Origin: Pisaster brevispinus
Taxonomy: Eukaryota; Echinodermata; Asteroidea; Forcipulatida; Asteriidae
Assembly: GCA_023634235.1 (NCBI GenBank)
Contig: JAMKCF010000022.1
Coordinates: 2,217,441-2,281,440, forward strand
DNA length: 64,000 nucleotides
Direction of reading: 5' to 3'
Shown piece after piece: positions 1 to 10,590 of the stretch. Made by a program: the position numbers and the translations under genes. Below the pieces are notes generated by a model. That model saw only the letters and a program-made list of their open reading frames with translations, was not told the DNA's origin and made no database searches. Every line of letters begins with the position of its first letter. Position 1 is the first letter of the stretch.

Positions 1-165
1 TCCTTAATGTGGGTTGTAACAACCACAATCAGCTATTGCGTTTTTTTAAGGCTGTCAGATAGTTTTCTGGAATAAGATTTTATTTCAGAGGGAAATATTT
101 CAAAGAAAGAATGGTTCTAGTATGAACTTCATAATCAGGAAGCTTTCAGACTAAAACCACATGTA
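1..165 (+). repeat. Dispersed repeat G, copy 1
   Basis: This stretch resembles 43800-43960 (same strand) and about 41830-42010 (opposite strand). The copies share words such as GTTGTAACAACC, CAGAGGGAAATATTTCA and AGCTTTCAGAC in the same order. It has no coding potential and is an old interspersed repeat of unknown class, probably cut by the window edge. Confidence 0.6.
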
Positions 166-1583
166 AACAAAGATGTCACAAGAAATAACTGAAAATCAAA
201 ATTCAGTTTTTATAAATAAAAAAACAAAGTATATAAATTAACAAACGAAAAAAGAAGAAGAAAAAGTACCCAGCTGGCCAAGATTGTCAATTCAATTCCT
301 GATCAAACCACAAAGTTGTTTGTTTATGCCTGAAAAAAAAACCCATTGAAAAGTACTGATGAAATTTTTTATCATTGACTATTCTGAATGGTCCCCTACA
401 TGTATTGTCCTCTTGTACAGAAGTACCCCGTTTCCCTAAAATCCTCTAAAGTATTCCTGAGATTGAGATTGAAGGCATAATGGGGGGGGGGGGGGTGGCA
501 TAACATGCCTCATATCGAGCACCAAATGTCAGAACATGTTGAAAGGGCTGCAGGACTTGTACAGAATGCAATTTTACTGGCCCTGACCTTGATAAATCGC
601 TGGAGTCAGGCATGCAACTGCAGTTTGTTGAAAACGAAATAAAAAAAAGGGGAGTGCCAAGTGCATCAAGGCTTTGTTCGATGGCGCACCTCAGCTCGTT
701 TGGTGCTGGATACATGTGGAATGGTGTACCCTCTCTTACTGTGTCTACACTGTGTTCTAGGAATCTCAGGAATTCTTTAGAGGATTTTCGGGGGGGGGGG
801 CTACTTCTGTACAAGAGGAAAAGAGTGTGTTAAAGTATGGCAGCATATTGGGGAGGGGGGACCACCCTCTGCGACATATCGGGCATAGTGTAGCTGGGAA
901 ACCGAAAATGAGCAAACCAGCTGAAAGTTGCATGCCTATACAAATGAGCCCTGCATTAATGTATAACCATCAAATCAGTCAGCGGTGAAAATCCCTCCTA
1001 CATTTGTATTCAACTTTTTAATATTTCAATGTTTTTGTGTGTAATGTATTGCTGATGTTTTTTAATGACTGTTTTTGTACACTGTAGTATTTTTCAAAGC
1101 TTTTTATTATAGCTACTGTATTGCAGTATTTTTCAATAAACCATTTTATCACCAATACGTCAGTTCATGGCATGACCAACAACATGTACTATCACATGTA
1201 GGACACCCTGCCTCCAACCAGAACCAAAGCCATGAAATCCTGTCAACTTTAAAGGTCAAAAAACCTTCTTAAATGAGCCAACATGAAAACAAACGTCTCA
1301 CTTGATAACTGGCGCACGTCCGTACATGTACAAGAAATGTTTTCCTTTTCCCCTCTTACGCTGCGAGGAAGGAGAAGTTGGGGTGTGGGGGACGAACGAG
1401 GGGGGGGGGGGGGTTTGAGAGGCTGCCAGTACAAGAAAAAAAAATACTCATCAGCGGTTTTGAGCTAAATTGTTTATCAGATTTCACCATGCACTTAATC
1501 TGGGTCAGCCACATCGTGTTTCAGCGGTGACCACAGGATTACGAAACAAACATGCACATACTTCACACTTGGGGGAAATGACA
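166..1583. other. Non-coding stretch with poly-G runs
   Basis: I see no gene here. Runs of G occur near 482-496, 790-800 and 1402-1414. The small open frames have no protein-like composition. It would lie downstream of, or within an intron of, the minus-strand death-domain gene. Confidence 0.5.
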
Positions 1584-1798
1584 TTATTTCACTTCCTTCA
1601 AATTACATGAATGCGTCGAGTGAACATCACATCTCGTTTGCTGTCCCCCCGGCCCATGTCTGCGTTGAACCGCGCGGTCCATCAGACCGTGGAGGAAGCC
1701 TCCATGATCAGACATGCAACTTTGTAGTAGTTGCAGAGCCGGCGATGCCAACATGTGCAATCTTGCAATCGGGGAGATGTGTACACTCCGACAGGTAT
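1584..1798 (-). CDS. Candidate exon: second half of a death domain
   Basis: A minus-strand frame ends at a TAA at 1584 and contains ARLHMLASPALQLLQSCM followed by HGGFLHGLMDRAVQ. The spacing Ser-Pro-x3-Leu-Leu ... Gly-x-Leu-x2-Leu-x3-Ala resembles helices 4-6 of p75NTR/UNC5-type death domains. It lies downstream of the death-domain first half at 3101-3251, where such an exon is expected, and is richer in GC than its surroundings. The problem is that the available AG acceptors (near 1785 and 1761) give phase 2, while the upstream exon ends in phase 1. A direct join would therefore shift the frame. There may be an unseen small exon or an assembly indel, or the match may be chance. Confidence 0.3.
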
Positions 1799-2056
1799 TT
1801 AGAATCAACATAAAAGGGAAAAGGTTTCCGTAGCCGGGTAGATTTTCAAATGCATTCATCAGAACACCAAAAGACTGGCTTTATTTTCAGGAACTTGTTT
1901 GCAGAATTAAAGTAGGGTTGGCAGCTCTGCAGTTGGCAACACAAACAATCTTTTAAAGGAAACAGCCGGCCAGCCACACATTGTATAGTTTTTTGGGTTT
2001 TTTTCAGTTTTCTTTGTCACCATTATGAAATGTGGGAAAGGAAATCAGCTGATCTG

Positions 2057-2915
2057 CTGAAAAGCTCCAGAGATTTCCGGTCTTTTTGTTCGTTTCTTTC
2101 TCTTGGTGGAAGGGTCTCTTTCCAGTTGGAAACTGATTAAATTCTTTCTAGATCCATGACAAAGAGGCCTTTTAAAAACAGTATAAATTTTGTTTGCCAC
2201 ACTCGAAAAGTTCCAGAGATTTCCGATCTTTTTGTTCCTTTCTTTCTCTTGGTGGAAGGGTCTCTTTCCAGTTGGAAACTGATTAAATTCTGTCTAGATC
2301 CATGACAGAGAGGCCTTTAAATAACAGTATCGATTTTGTTTGCCACTTCCGAAAAGTTCCAGAGCTTTATGTCCTTTTGTTTTCTTTCTCTTGGTGGAAG
2401 GGTCTCTTTTCAGTTGGAAACTGATTAAATTCTTTCTAGATCCATGACAATGAGGCCTTTTAAAAAACAGTATCGATTTTGTTTGCCACTTCCGAAAAGT
2501 TCCAGAGCTTTATGTCCTTTTGTTTTCTTTCTCTTGGTGAAAGGGTCTCTTTCCAGTTGGAAACTGATTAAATCCTTTTTAGATCCATGACAATAAGACC
2601 TTTTAAAAATAGTATAAATTTTGTTTGCCACTTCCGAAAAGTTTCAAAGCTTTATGTCCTTTTGTTTTTCTCTTTTTCTTGGTGGAAGGGTCTCTTTCCC
2701 GTTGGAAACTGATTAAATTCTTTTTAGATCCATGACAATGAGGCCTTTTAAAAATAGTATAAATTTTGTTTGCCACTTCCGAAAAGTTTCAGAGCTTTAT
2801 GTCCTTTTGTTTTTCTCTTTTTCTTGGTGGAAGGGTCTCTTTCCAGTTGGAAACTGATTAAATTCTTTTTAGATCCATGACAGAGAGGCTTTTTAAAAAT
2901 TTGTTTGCCACACCC
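2057..2915. repeat. Tandem repeat, six copies of a ~144-bp unit
   Basis: Six head-to-tail copies start near 2060, 2206, 2350, 2493, 2637 and 2783. Each runs through AAAAGTTCCAGAG, a TTTTGTT-rich tract, TTGGTGGAAGGGTCTCTTT, GTTGGAAACTGATTAAAT and TAGATCCATGACA. Later copies are closer to one another than to the first, which suggests recent local duplication. It falls in the presumed intron between the two death-domain exon candidates. Confidence 0.95.
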
Positions 2916-3100
2916 AATGCTTTGTTCTTGTACATGTACATGTAGAGGGCAAGGCAGTTTTTCCTTGGGAAGGACACCTCTATGAAGGAAATTTTCCTAT
3001 GTACTAGAACATTTCAAAGGGCACCAAGGCAATGACCAAGGGCAAGGGGGAAATTGCCTCCTTCTTGGGGGGGGGGGGAAGACTCTTTTTTCTGGCTCAC

Positions 3101-3251
3101 CTAGATGCTCAGCAATTCCCTTCCAGTTTTTCTGGTACGCTAGTTCCGTGTCGCACATCAAGCAGAACTTGACCAAGACGGTGTGAGGCAGTCCCATGGA
3201 GCAGCCCAGCTCCTTAATGTGCAGCATGGCATCCAACACCTCATGAAGCTC
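3101..3251 (-). CDS. Death-domain exon (first half of domain)
   Basis: The exon of 151 bp runs from acceptor ATTCTTAG|GAG to donor CTAG|GTGAGC and encodes 50 residues plus one base. The frame begins ELHEVLDAMLHIKELGC and ends VKFCLMCDTELAYQ then KNWKGIAEHL. The C-terminal part matches death-domain helices 1-2, with the signature Trp-x-x-Ile-Ala-x-x-Leu-Gly. The codon just upstream of GAG is TAG, part of the acceptor, so entry phase 0 is firm. Death domains mediate homotypic assembly in signalling (p75NTR, UNC5, MyD88, FADD and others). The parent protein is not identified. The exon lies downstream, on the same strand, of the PH/PTB adaptor gene and could be its 3' end or a separate gene. Confidence 0.65.
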
Positions 3252-3611
3252 CTAAGAATCACGGACAGGTAAAATACACACATTTTCAATATCAATATGT
3301 TCAAATGTGCCTTACTTAAACAATTCTCCAAACATGCCCAGAGAGGGCGCATCACGCAGCCAATCCAGAGACACCAGGTAAGCCCCTCCTCTTTCGCAAT
3401 AAACGTCCTGGTGGTTCACTTGGGATACACAATGCACAGGACCTACAATTTGACATCCCATCTGAATGACGAAGCAATAATGCTTAAGTGTCTTGCTCAA
3501 AGACACAAGTGACACCCTAGGAAGTTAAGTTCATTAACACCAATGAGCTTAGCAGGCTTCAATTTTACAGAGCTGCTTAGGAGAGAAAATATATCAGAAA
3601 TGTGGAGCATA

Positions 3612-3826
3612 ACCTGGGCCCAATTTCATGGCTCTGCTTACCGCCGAATTATGCGCTTACGATCACCATTCTCCGCTTATTGTGCAAGCGCTGAACTTCT
3701 GCGCTCGCTGTGTTAGCGAAGAGCATGGAGTACGCACTCACACAAGCAAAAACACCCAGCTAACCTGTGATTTGATGTGCTGCCGAATCTTTGCTCCCGG
3801 TAAGCAGAGCCATGAAATGGGACCCA
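3612..3826. mobile_element. TIR element, family A (copy 1)
   Basis: Inverted ends read GGGCCCAATTTCATGGCTCT on the left, mirrored by CAGAGCCATGAAATGGGACCC on the right. The interior has GCTTAC and GTAAGC words. It has no transposase and is a MITE-like non-autonomous element. Related copies lie near 4.7, 16.4, 30.2, 39.4, 40.9, 41.5, 43.4, 44.3, 44.6 and 46.1 kb. Confidence 0.75.
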
Positions 3827-3889
3827 TGAGAGTACCAACAGGGAGGAAGAAAAAGGGTACCAGTCACACAAGCTCCCTAGCTTGTACCA

Positions 3890-4127
3890 GACTCAAGTTC
3901 TGGTGGTTACGTTATCGGGTTTGGGTTTGAATCCCAGTCATGACGCTTGTGTCCTTGAGCAAGATACTTTACTATAATTGCTTCTCTTCACCCAGGAGTA
4001 CAAGTGGGTACCTGCGAGGGTAGAGGTTGATATCATGTTTGAAAAAGCCTGTAAAGAGCCACAGCAGCCCAGGGCTGTACCCTCCCAAGGGAGCCGAGAA
4101 AGATTTTTAGGAATGTTACTAGCCGAA
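3890..4127 (-). repeat. SINE-like repeat fragment
   Basis: The stretch contains TTTGAATCCCAGTCATGACG, then CTTGTGTCCTTGAGCAAGAT and a GTGGGTACCTGCGAGGGTAG block. The same words recur, inverted, near 53090-53250. It is a relic of a tRNA-derived SINE. Strand is uncertain. Confidence 0.5.
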
Positions 4128-4656
4128 TGACTAAAGCCGTGTTCGCATTGGATAAATTTTCTTATTGAGACCGTGGTTAACATCCCAATAGGTGAAACTT
4201 ACCAGCATCCGCACTTGGATCAAGGACGTGGGTAAACTAACCAACACGACCGGCGAAACTAACCGACACGATCGGCAAAACTAACCGACTAACTTAAGAC
4301 AAACACAAGAGGGCACTATTGCAGTGACCTTTGACCGGGATGCATGACAGTGAGAATGCAATGAGTGCAACAAAGCTTCTGTGTGAACATGTGCGTGTAA
4401 ATCCGAGGGACCGGATATGGCTTTTTACCGGGACGGCTTTTACCCAGATCGCGCTCGCACTGGACTTTTCGGCTCGGTTAAACTGACCTGGTCAATTTAA
4501 CCGGGCAGAAGCGGGCCGGTTAAACTACCCATTCGGGTCGGGTAAGTTACCTGGGAGGGAAACTTCCTGGGCTGTCCGCATTGGACTTAAAATGGTAAAG
4601 TTACCATTTGCTCGGTTAGTTTACCCAAATTAAGTCCAATGCGAACACGGCTCAGG
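4128..4656. mobile_element. TIR element, ~530 bp (family E)
   Basis: The left end AAGCCGTGTTCGCATTGGA is mirrored at the right end by TCCAATGCGAACACGGCTC. The interior is full of short GGTTAAACT / CCGGTTAA motifs in both orientations, so much of it could fold on itself. It has no coding capacity. It looks like a non-autonomous DNA transposon. Confidence 0.75.
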
Positions 4657-4661
4657 ACACA

Positions 4662-4798
4662 AATGTTCCAATTTCACGGTTCAATTTCATGGTGAAGCTT
4701 ACCACTGAATTCTGTGCTTACGGCACTCTGTTAAGCATGTAATTCTATTGGCTGTAAGCACAGAATTCAGCAGTAAGCGGAGCAATGATATTGGGCTG
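4662..4798. mobile_element. TIR element, family A-like (copy 2)
   Basis: The half ACTGAATTCTGTGCTTAC is mirrored by GTAAGCACAGAATTCAGC, and remnants of the family A ends (CAATTTCATGG ... ATATTGGGC) flank it. It sits directly beside the family E element, so this is a nested or adjacent insertion zone. Confidence 0.6.
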
Positions 4799-5389
4799 CA
4801 ACTTCCTCTATTTTACTTTGCTAATTAAACACTGTAAACAAGTGTGGCTGGAGTGGGTTGTGTAAGTCAAGTAAACTACATTATCGGAAAAACAGCAAGA
4901 TTGTTGCTGATAATGAGTAAAAGTGGGCAGCCAGGGGAATTCCCTGATGTTGTCACAGGTATTATTGTCTTACTGAAGAGGATCCGTGTGACCTTAAAGG
5001 AAAGAAAGCTTACGATAATTTATCACGTGGGACATAACAATGTGGGTGTTATCCTCATCAACAGGAAGGAATGGTCAGCTCAGGTACCGGTCAGTTCCTG
5101 ATGAAAAGCTGCACAACAGGACCTTGGACCAATTTCCCGGTGCTGCTCACTGGTGCCGCTAGAATTTGAACTAATTTTCCGGGGCCCTCATAGCCAAAAC
5201 GCCTATTGTTTCGTTTTTTCAGCTGAGCATATTAATTGTCTTGCCTGTTTTATGATCTACTGAAACAATAAATACTCGTATTTCAATTGGAAGGCTCCAA
5301 CATTCCCTCAATGCACTTATGTTTACTTATTGGGAACTTTATTTTCTTAAGGGAATTTTTAAATATTCTCTAGGTCTGGATGTACTTGT

Positions 5390-5566
5390 AAATACATGCA
5401 GGCCTTGAACTTCGGTCTTGAAGTGGCATGGCAATTGTCCTCTGGTAAGGGGCACTCTTATGAGGACAATGTAAATTTGTATTGGAACTTTGCAAAGGGC
5501 ACCACAGCAAAAGCACAGGGCACCACGGCAATTGCTGTGGGTGCCGTGGGTTATTTCAAGGCCTGT
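5390..5566. repeat. Dispersed repeat F, copy 1
   Basis: The stretch contains CAGGCCTTGAACTTC at one end and TATTTCAAGGCCTG at the other, with GGGCACCACAGCAAAAGCAC between. An inverted copy lies at about 28165-28345. Shorter relatives occur near 3000-3060, 27380-27430 and 30700-30800. Confidence 0.7.
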
Positions 5567-6467
5567 ACATGTACATGTATCTTGCCTGTAATATGGTCTT
5601 ATAAATGATATCCTAAATTTAGTTGAAATCCAATGCTTACGACTACAGAAACTTCTGAGAAGTTTCACTGGTTTGCAAGGAAGGTTTACTCATACACATA
5701 CAGGTGTGCATTCCACTTGCGCAAACGTTGGCAACGTTTGCACAAAGTGGAACGCAGCCTTGGTGTGCGTACTTAATAGAGCGTCTCATAAGTCGGAATG
5801 GTAGGAATGTTCTAGGGCTCTCCCCGGGTTTTTTCAAAACTGTAGGGCATTCTGGACCAAAATTGTTTTAAAGTTTGGCCGAAGCACGCTAAATTGAAAC
5901 AACATTTTCGGAATGTTTTCTACTTGGTGCTTATCTTGGTTTTAAAAGCTCTACTGTGCAATTTGGAGCGTTCTTTATGGTTTTCTCTCGGTTTTTATGA
6001 GAAAAAAAATAACAGTAACGAAATAAAATATACATTTTGTTTACGTATCGGCTGAAATTTGCGCGTATCGACATGCAATTTGCACGTATCGGCCCGATAG
6101 GCTAGCTTGTACGTGGGGAGAATCCTGTGTTCTAATCGAATCGGTTAAGTATTCCATCGCATGTCCATGGATCAGTCTGTTGGACTGCCGGAGTGTCCAT
6201 TGAAACTTCAAAAATACCAATGTGCATATTCTCTCGTGAAGGAGAGTGTACTGTTCCTGTAATTCAGCACAATGCCCAGCAGATTGCTCTGGAGGTCCAC
6301 TGAATTGCATACATGTACGCCTGACATGAGAACATTCTTTCTCACCCAGAACATGCCCGACCTTTGAGCTTTCCCTTACATACACACACATTAAGTAGAT
6401 TCTTGGCTTGTAGAGACAGTACAGTAGTTTGGCTTTATTACTCTATTTCCTTCTAGTCGTCCTTGGC
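5567..6467. other. No gene recognised
   Basis: AT-rich DNA with a near-palindrome at about 5717-5757 (TTGCGCAAACGTTGGCAACG region). A minus-strand open frame of 116 codons at 6041-6391 has no recognisable motif. A splice-acceptor-like sequence at about 6244 (GAATTACAG) was seen, but no convincing exon. Confidence 0.5.
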
Positions 6468-6740
6468 AATTATAATAATAATAATAATAACCCATTCTTA
6501 TATAGCGCATATCACCGCGAGGTCCCTATGCGCTGTCAGTATTAGGTATGTGGAGCCACATGTTGTAATATGAGACCTATTCCTTTACATAGCGCCATGT
6601 AATGGTTTTACAAGGTGCTGTGGCGCAATATGCAGCCAATCAAACCAGGAACACCGGGGATGAACCCCTTCTCTTTACGATAAGTGCACTGGGTTCTTTA
6701 CCCGCAATCTTTCAAAGGGAATCCTTTCTCAAAACAGTTT
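6468..6740. repeat. Microsatellite plus SINE-family-2 body fragment
   Basis: (ATA)n at about 6474-6490 is followed by CTTATATAGCGCATATCACC and the block GGTGCTGTGGCGCAATATGC. The latter recurs at 26520 and 37450 (one inverted) inside longer SINE copies. This copy lacks the tRNA-like head. Confidence 0.6.
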
Positions 6741-7539
6741 ATACTGCCAACAGCTGCAGTGCTTCTAACCAAGTAAGCTTTTATGCAAATTAATTTTTCG
6801 TGAGTGTTTACCAATCTCTTACTTAACCTTTAATGGGGCAATAATATGCTTGTGAAAAGAGCAAGGTATTGGCTATCTGCCATCTAGGCCTTTTTGCAAA
6901 CCTTCATTTCAATACATACTCAAAACAAACAGATGTCCTAAATTAACATCCAGAGATGAAAGCCTTACTAGTGACATCCAAACAAGTTTTTTTGCCAAAC
7001 AAATCGTTTGGGGAAATACACAGTATCGCCAACAATCTCAACTAACTAGAGTAGGGTGGCTCAACAAAAATTTTGAAATAAAAAAAACCACAAAAACCAA
7101 AAGAAGTCCACAGAAATGCAACTTTGTTTCTGCAAAAGAAAAGAGGCGCACAAAACTGTTTTTCAGTGTTTTTCAGTTTTCTCTGGCACCACACAAGAGA
7201 AAAGAGGAAATCAGCTAGTCAGCTGACATGACAAGCTGCATAAATACTGGATACTGTCAGGATGAACGTGTCCTGATAATTTTGACAACATCAGACTAAA
7301 GACACCTCCAAACGGCAGAGCGTGGGTTTGTTCCCTGCTTGACTGTCATGAGACAGAATCGAGGAAACTAACCTACGAGGAAACTACCTCCTGCATAAAA
7401 TGTATTTTCAGACATCCTTGGCACTTGACAAATGTAATGAAGAGAACCCTGCTAGGATATACGTGTGAAGTTGCATTATAGCTCTGAATTATGTTACGAC
7501 CAGTATCGATAATTTCCACACAGTGCAACCAAAAGAATT

Positions 7540-7925
7540 TCACAGAATTCGGGAAAGTACCGAGTATATTAATACACATCAGCGTACTGGTGTAAGGTTA
7601 AAAACCCAATTATATTCTGTATCCCCGATGCAAAAATGTTTACTATCTATTAAATTGTTGCAGTACCCTATGCTATGGATTCGAACTGTCCCTAGCCATC
7701 GGGCTAGCTCGGAGGTCTAGTGGTAAGACATCTCTGCTCCTGCAAAGCAAAGGTTCTGGTTCGAATCCCACCTGAGTGATTCCATGTGGATTTTTTTTTT
7801 TTTTTACAGAACTTGGGAAAGTACTGAGTACACAGTGTTTAATACACATCAGTGTAAGGGTAAAAACCAAATTAAATTCTTTATACCCAATGCAAAAATT
7901 AACATCTATTAGATTCATACTTCTA
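7540..7925 (+). repeat. tRNA-derived SINE, family 3, with adjacent partial copy
   Basis: The head at about 7705-7775 has an A-box-like TAGTGGTAAGACA and a B-box-like GGTTCGAATCCC, as in a tRNA gene. The tail contains GGGAAAGTACTGAGTACACA and TGCAAAAATTAACATCTATT. The same tail, without a head, precedes it at about 7545-7655. A T-run separates head and tail. The elements at 51240-51530 are the same family. Confidence 0.75.
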
Positions 7926-8382
7926 CGATAAACTTTGTAATTGATAATAATAATGACTGTTTGGAGGGCTGATCATCCTTACTCCCAGCTTCTTCTTCTT
8001 CTTCTTCTTCTTCGTATCGTCAAGCATCAAATGGTCGTTTTCCATTTGAGAAGCTGAACTACGAAGGACGCGGTACAATGTGGTCGATGTAATGTAAAGG
8101 CACCTTTGGCAGCCATGCAGACCAGTGACCCATATGACAACAGAGCACATTTGGGGTTTTTTTCAGAGGGAGGAAAAAACCAGACGGCCCCCCCGAGAAA
8201 AGACCACAGGAGAGAACCAATGCAGAACTCTACTCACATGTAGCCCTAGCCAGGAATTGAACCAGCACCCCAATGGAGGGAGGCCGAGCACTTTACATAC
8301 TACCCATCCCACCCCTGATCACACCCGGTACTGTGAAATAAGTTGGCCTCGAACCTTTTACTCAAAAATGTTTTGAAATCAC

Positions 8383-8488
8383 ACACTAGGTGGCAGCAGA
8401 CTTACCGGGTAAATTTACGTAGTTCTGAGCATGCGCACATTACCGAGAATTATGGATTTACCTGGTAAATCTGCTGCCACCTAGTGTC
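8383..8488. mobile_element. Short TIR element, family D (copy 1)
   Basis: The ends CACTAGGTGGCAGCAGACTT and TCTGCTGCCACCTAGTG are inverted copies. Both inner flanks carry the TTTACCTGGTAAA-type word. The element is about 105 bp with a 30-bp loop. A sister copy is at 40249-40361. Confidence 0.85.
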
Positions 8489-9139
8489 CCAAAATGTCCA
8501 CTGTTGTGTTTTAACTTGACCTGCCTATTATCAATTTAATCACTATTTAAAATCACAAGTTACAGATTGGAATTAAAGCGAGGAACCTGTGTGCGCAAGC
8601 ATGTACGCCGAAAAAAAAAAACCAAAAGAACTCTTTTAAGGTAAAACAAATAGCAACCCTTTAAATTTGGAAAGAAAGGCTGGGAGTTTGCAGAATCGAT
8701 TCCCAGGGACCCAGGCTAGGTCATTCCAAGGGCAAACGGCTTACGGGTCAATTATAGGCAATTTCCATAGGCGTCGCCATCTTGAGGATACGGGGTAAAA
8801 TACTTTAAACCCCGATGTCCCCCCAGATTTTTGTGTAAAAATAGGTCAACAAATTTCACCAAAAAAAACATGCTTGCCCCCAACAAGCTTGTGCTTTTGA
8901 ACTTGCTTCTGCAAACGTTTATAGCTACTCAAAACCTGTCAAATCTAATTGCAGATTTTGGTAGGTTCTGGAGTACAGTGATAAACAGCTTTTGGATTCA
9001 TGCATTAAATTGTTAACTAGTAGTACTATTTATTATCTCTGGTACTGAAACCAACCATGCCTCATGAATGAACTTCAAACTGTTACCGTGTATTGGGGTA
9101 ACTGCAGCTCGCAAGCCTGAGGAAACCTGTAAAGACGGG

Positions 9140-9375
9140 TGCTTGCTTTTGTGAACTCTTCAATGATCAGGGTTCTGGGTTCTTTTACGTGCACTACCAA
9201 TCCTAATACATGGGACCTATGGCTTCACGCCCCATCCGAAGGACAAAGCAATTAAGGTAAAGTATCTTGCCCAAGGACACAAGTGCCACAGCCAGGGCTC
9301 GAACCCACACTCTGCTGATCAGAAACACCAGAGCTTGAGTCCTGTGCAATTACCCGCTCGGCCACGACACGCCAC
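9140..9375 (-). repeat. tRNA-derived SINE, family 2 (copy 1)
   Basis: On the minus strand it reads GGCGTGTCGTGGCCGAGCGG, then a Leu/Ser-tRNA-like head with B box GGGTTCGAGCCC. The body follows with TCCTTGGGCAAGATAC and CCTTCGGATGGGGCGTGAAG. Near-identical structures occur at 26265-26690 and 37330-37720. Confidence 0.8.
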
Positions 9376-9806
9376 CAATACAACTGCAACCAGATAGTCT
9401 GTCAATTCAATCGGTTAGTCACCATAATAATACAGCTCAATTCTTTTTTAGACTGAGGAAGGATCCTTTTGAACAACCCCAGGGAGTTTGCACTAAATGG
9501 AGTTTTATGGCGAGGGGGGGGGGGGGAACTGAACTGGATACACTGTCCAAAGGCAAGAGTGTATGTATGTTTCAATGAACAAGCCTAGATGAATTCCATG
9601 CACCGTTTGGAAAAAGGAATGGCAACTCCAAATAGGACCCTACAAGTATCTTCAAACCATTATTTTAACGACCAAACGCTCGTTTACAAATAACAAACTG
9701 TTAAATACAGACAGTGATACAGCACTCGCTAGAACAAGCTGAAGTATGTATGCTCCCCCCCCCCCCTCCCCCGGTCCCTCTTTAAAAAAGAAAACACATC
9801 CCTTAC

Positions 9807-9938
9807 AGTGTCCAATACAGGAACACACCTTGTTTTAATGGCTTCCCCAAGGAAGCCTGCCAGCTTTGCATGGGGAAATTGAGAGTCGGATGCGGATTAT
9901 TGGATACAACCTGGATTTCACAGACCGGCACCAGACTG
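9807..9938 (-). CDS. Candidate exon, unknown protein segment
   Basis: A minus-strand open frame reads SLVPVCEIQVVSNN then LNFPMQSWQASLGKP. It follows a strong polypyrimidine tract and acceptor (CATCTGACAG at 9939). Two donors are possible: AAG|GTGTGT after 9829 (phase 1) or ACT|GTAAGG after 9807 (phase 2). Entry phase is 2, compatible with the candidate exon at 15793-15825. I recognise no domain. Neither donor phase fits the phase-0 death-domain exon directly, so either another exon intervenes or this is not coding. Confidence 0.35.
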
Positions 9939-9954
9939 CTGTCAGATGAAAAGG

Positions 9955-10590
9955 GGGAGGGGGTTAACATGGGGGGGGGGGTTACAGGTGGAGCAGATAA
10001 CAAGGGTGGGGTGACAGGTGGATGAGGTAACGGGGTTGGGTAATGGGAGAGGGTTATGGGGAGGAGGTAATGGGGATGGGGTAACAGGTGAATGGGTAAT
10101 GGGAAGGGGTAAGAGGGGAGGGAGTGAGGAGGGGTTACAAGGAGGGGTTAACAAGGGGTGGGGTAATAGGTGGATGAGGTAACAAGGAGGGATAATGGGA
10201 GGGGGTTATGGGGAGGAGATAACAGGGGGATGGGGGTAACAGGTTGGTGGGTAATGGGAAGGGGTAAGAGGGGAGGAAGTGACATAAGAGGGAGTGACAT
10301 GATAGAGAGTGACATGAGAGGGAGTATGGGGGTAACAGGGAGGGGTTAACAGGGGAGGGGTAACAGGTGAATGAGGTAACGAGGAGGGGTAACATGGGAG
10401 GGGGTAACGGGGAGGAGATAGCAGAGGGATGGGGTAACAGGTGAATGGGTAATGGACAGGGGTAACATTGGAGGAGGTAACGGGGAGGAGATAACAGGAG
10501 GATGGGGTAACAGGTGAATGGGTATTGGACAAGGGGTAGGTAACATTAGAGGGGTAACAGGGGAGAGGGTAACAGTGAGAAAACACGAGG
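9955..10590. repeat. G-rich minisatellite
   Basis: About 630 bp of strongly strand-asymmetric sequence built from variants of GGGGTAACAGGTGAATGGG, GGAGGGGTAACA and GGGGAGGAGATAACAG. The plus strand carries G runs throughout and few C, so it could form G-quadruplexes. The overlapping minus-strand frames of 86-126 codons (Pro/Leu/Ser-rich) are composition artefacts. Confidence 0.9.

Noticed and set aside
4960..5092. Possible minus-strand exon ending ATTATC|GTAAGC near 5009
   Set aside because: The frame has a TGA just upstream. The only usable acceptor leaves 13 codons with no family signal.
6041..6391. A 116-codon minus-strand frame with an acceptor-like GAATTACAG inside
   Set aside because: No motif and a weak donor (GTATTT). 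The phases do not solve the gap before the death-domain exon.
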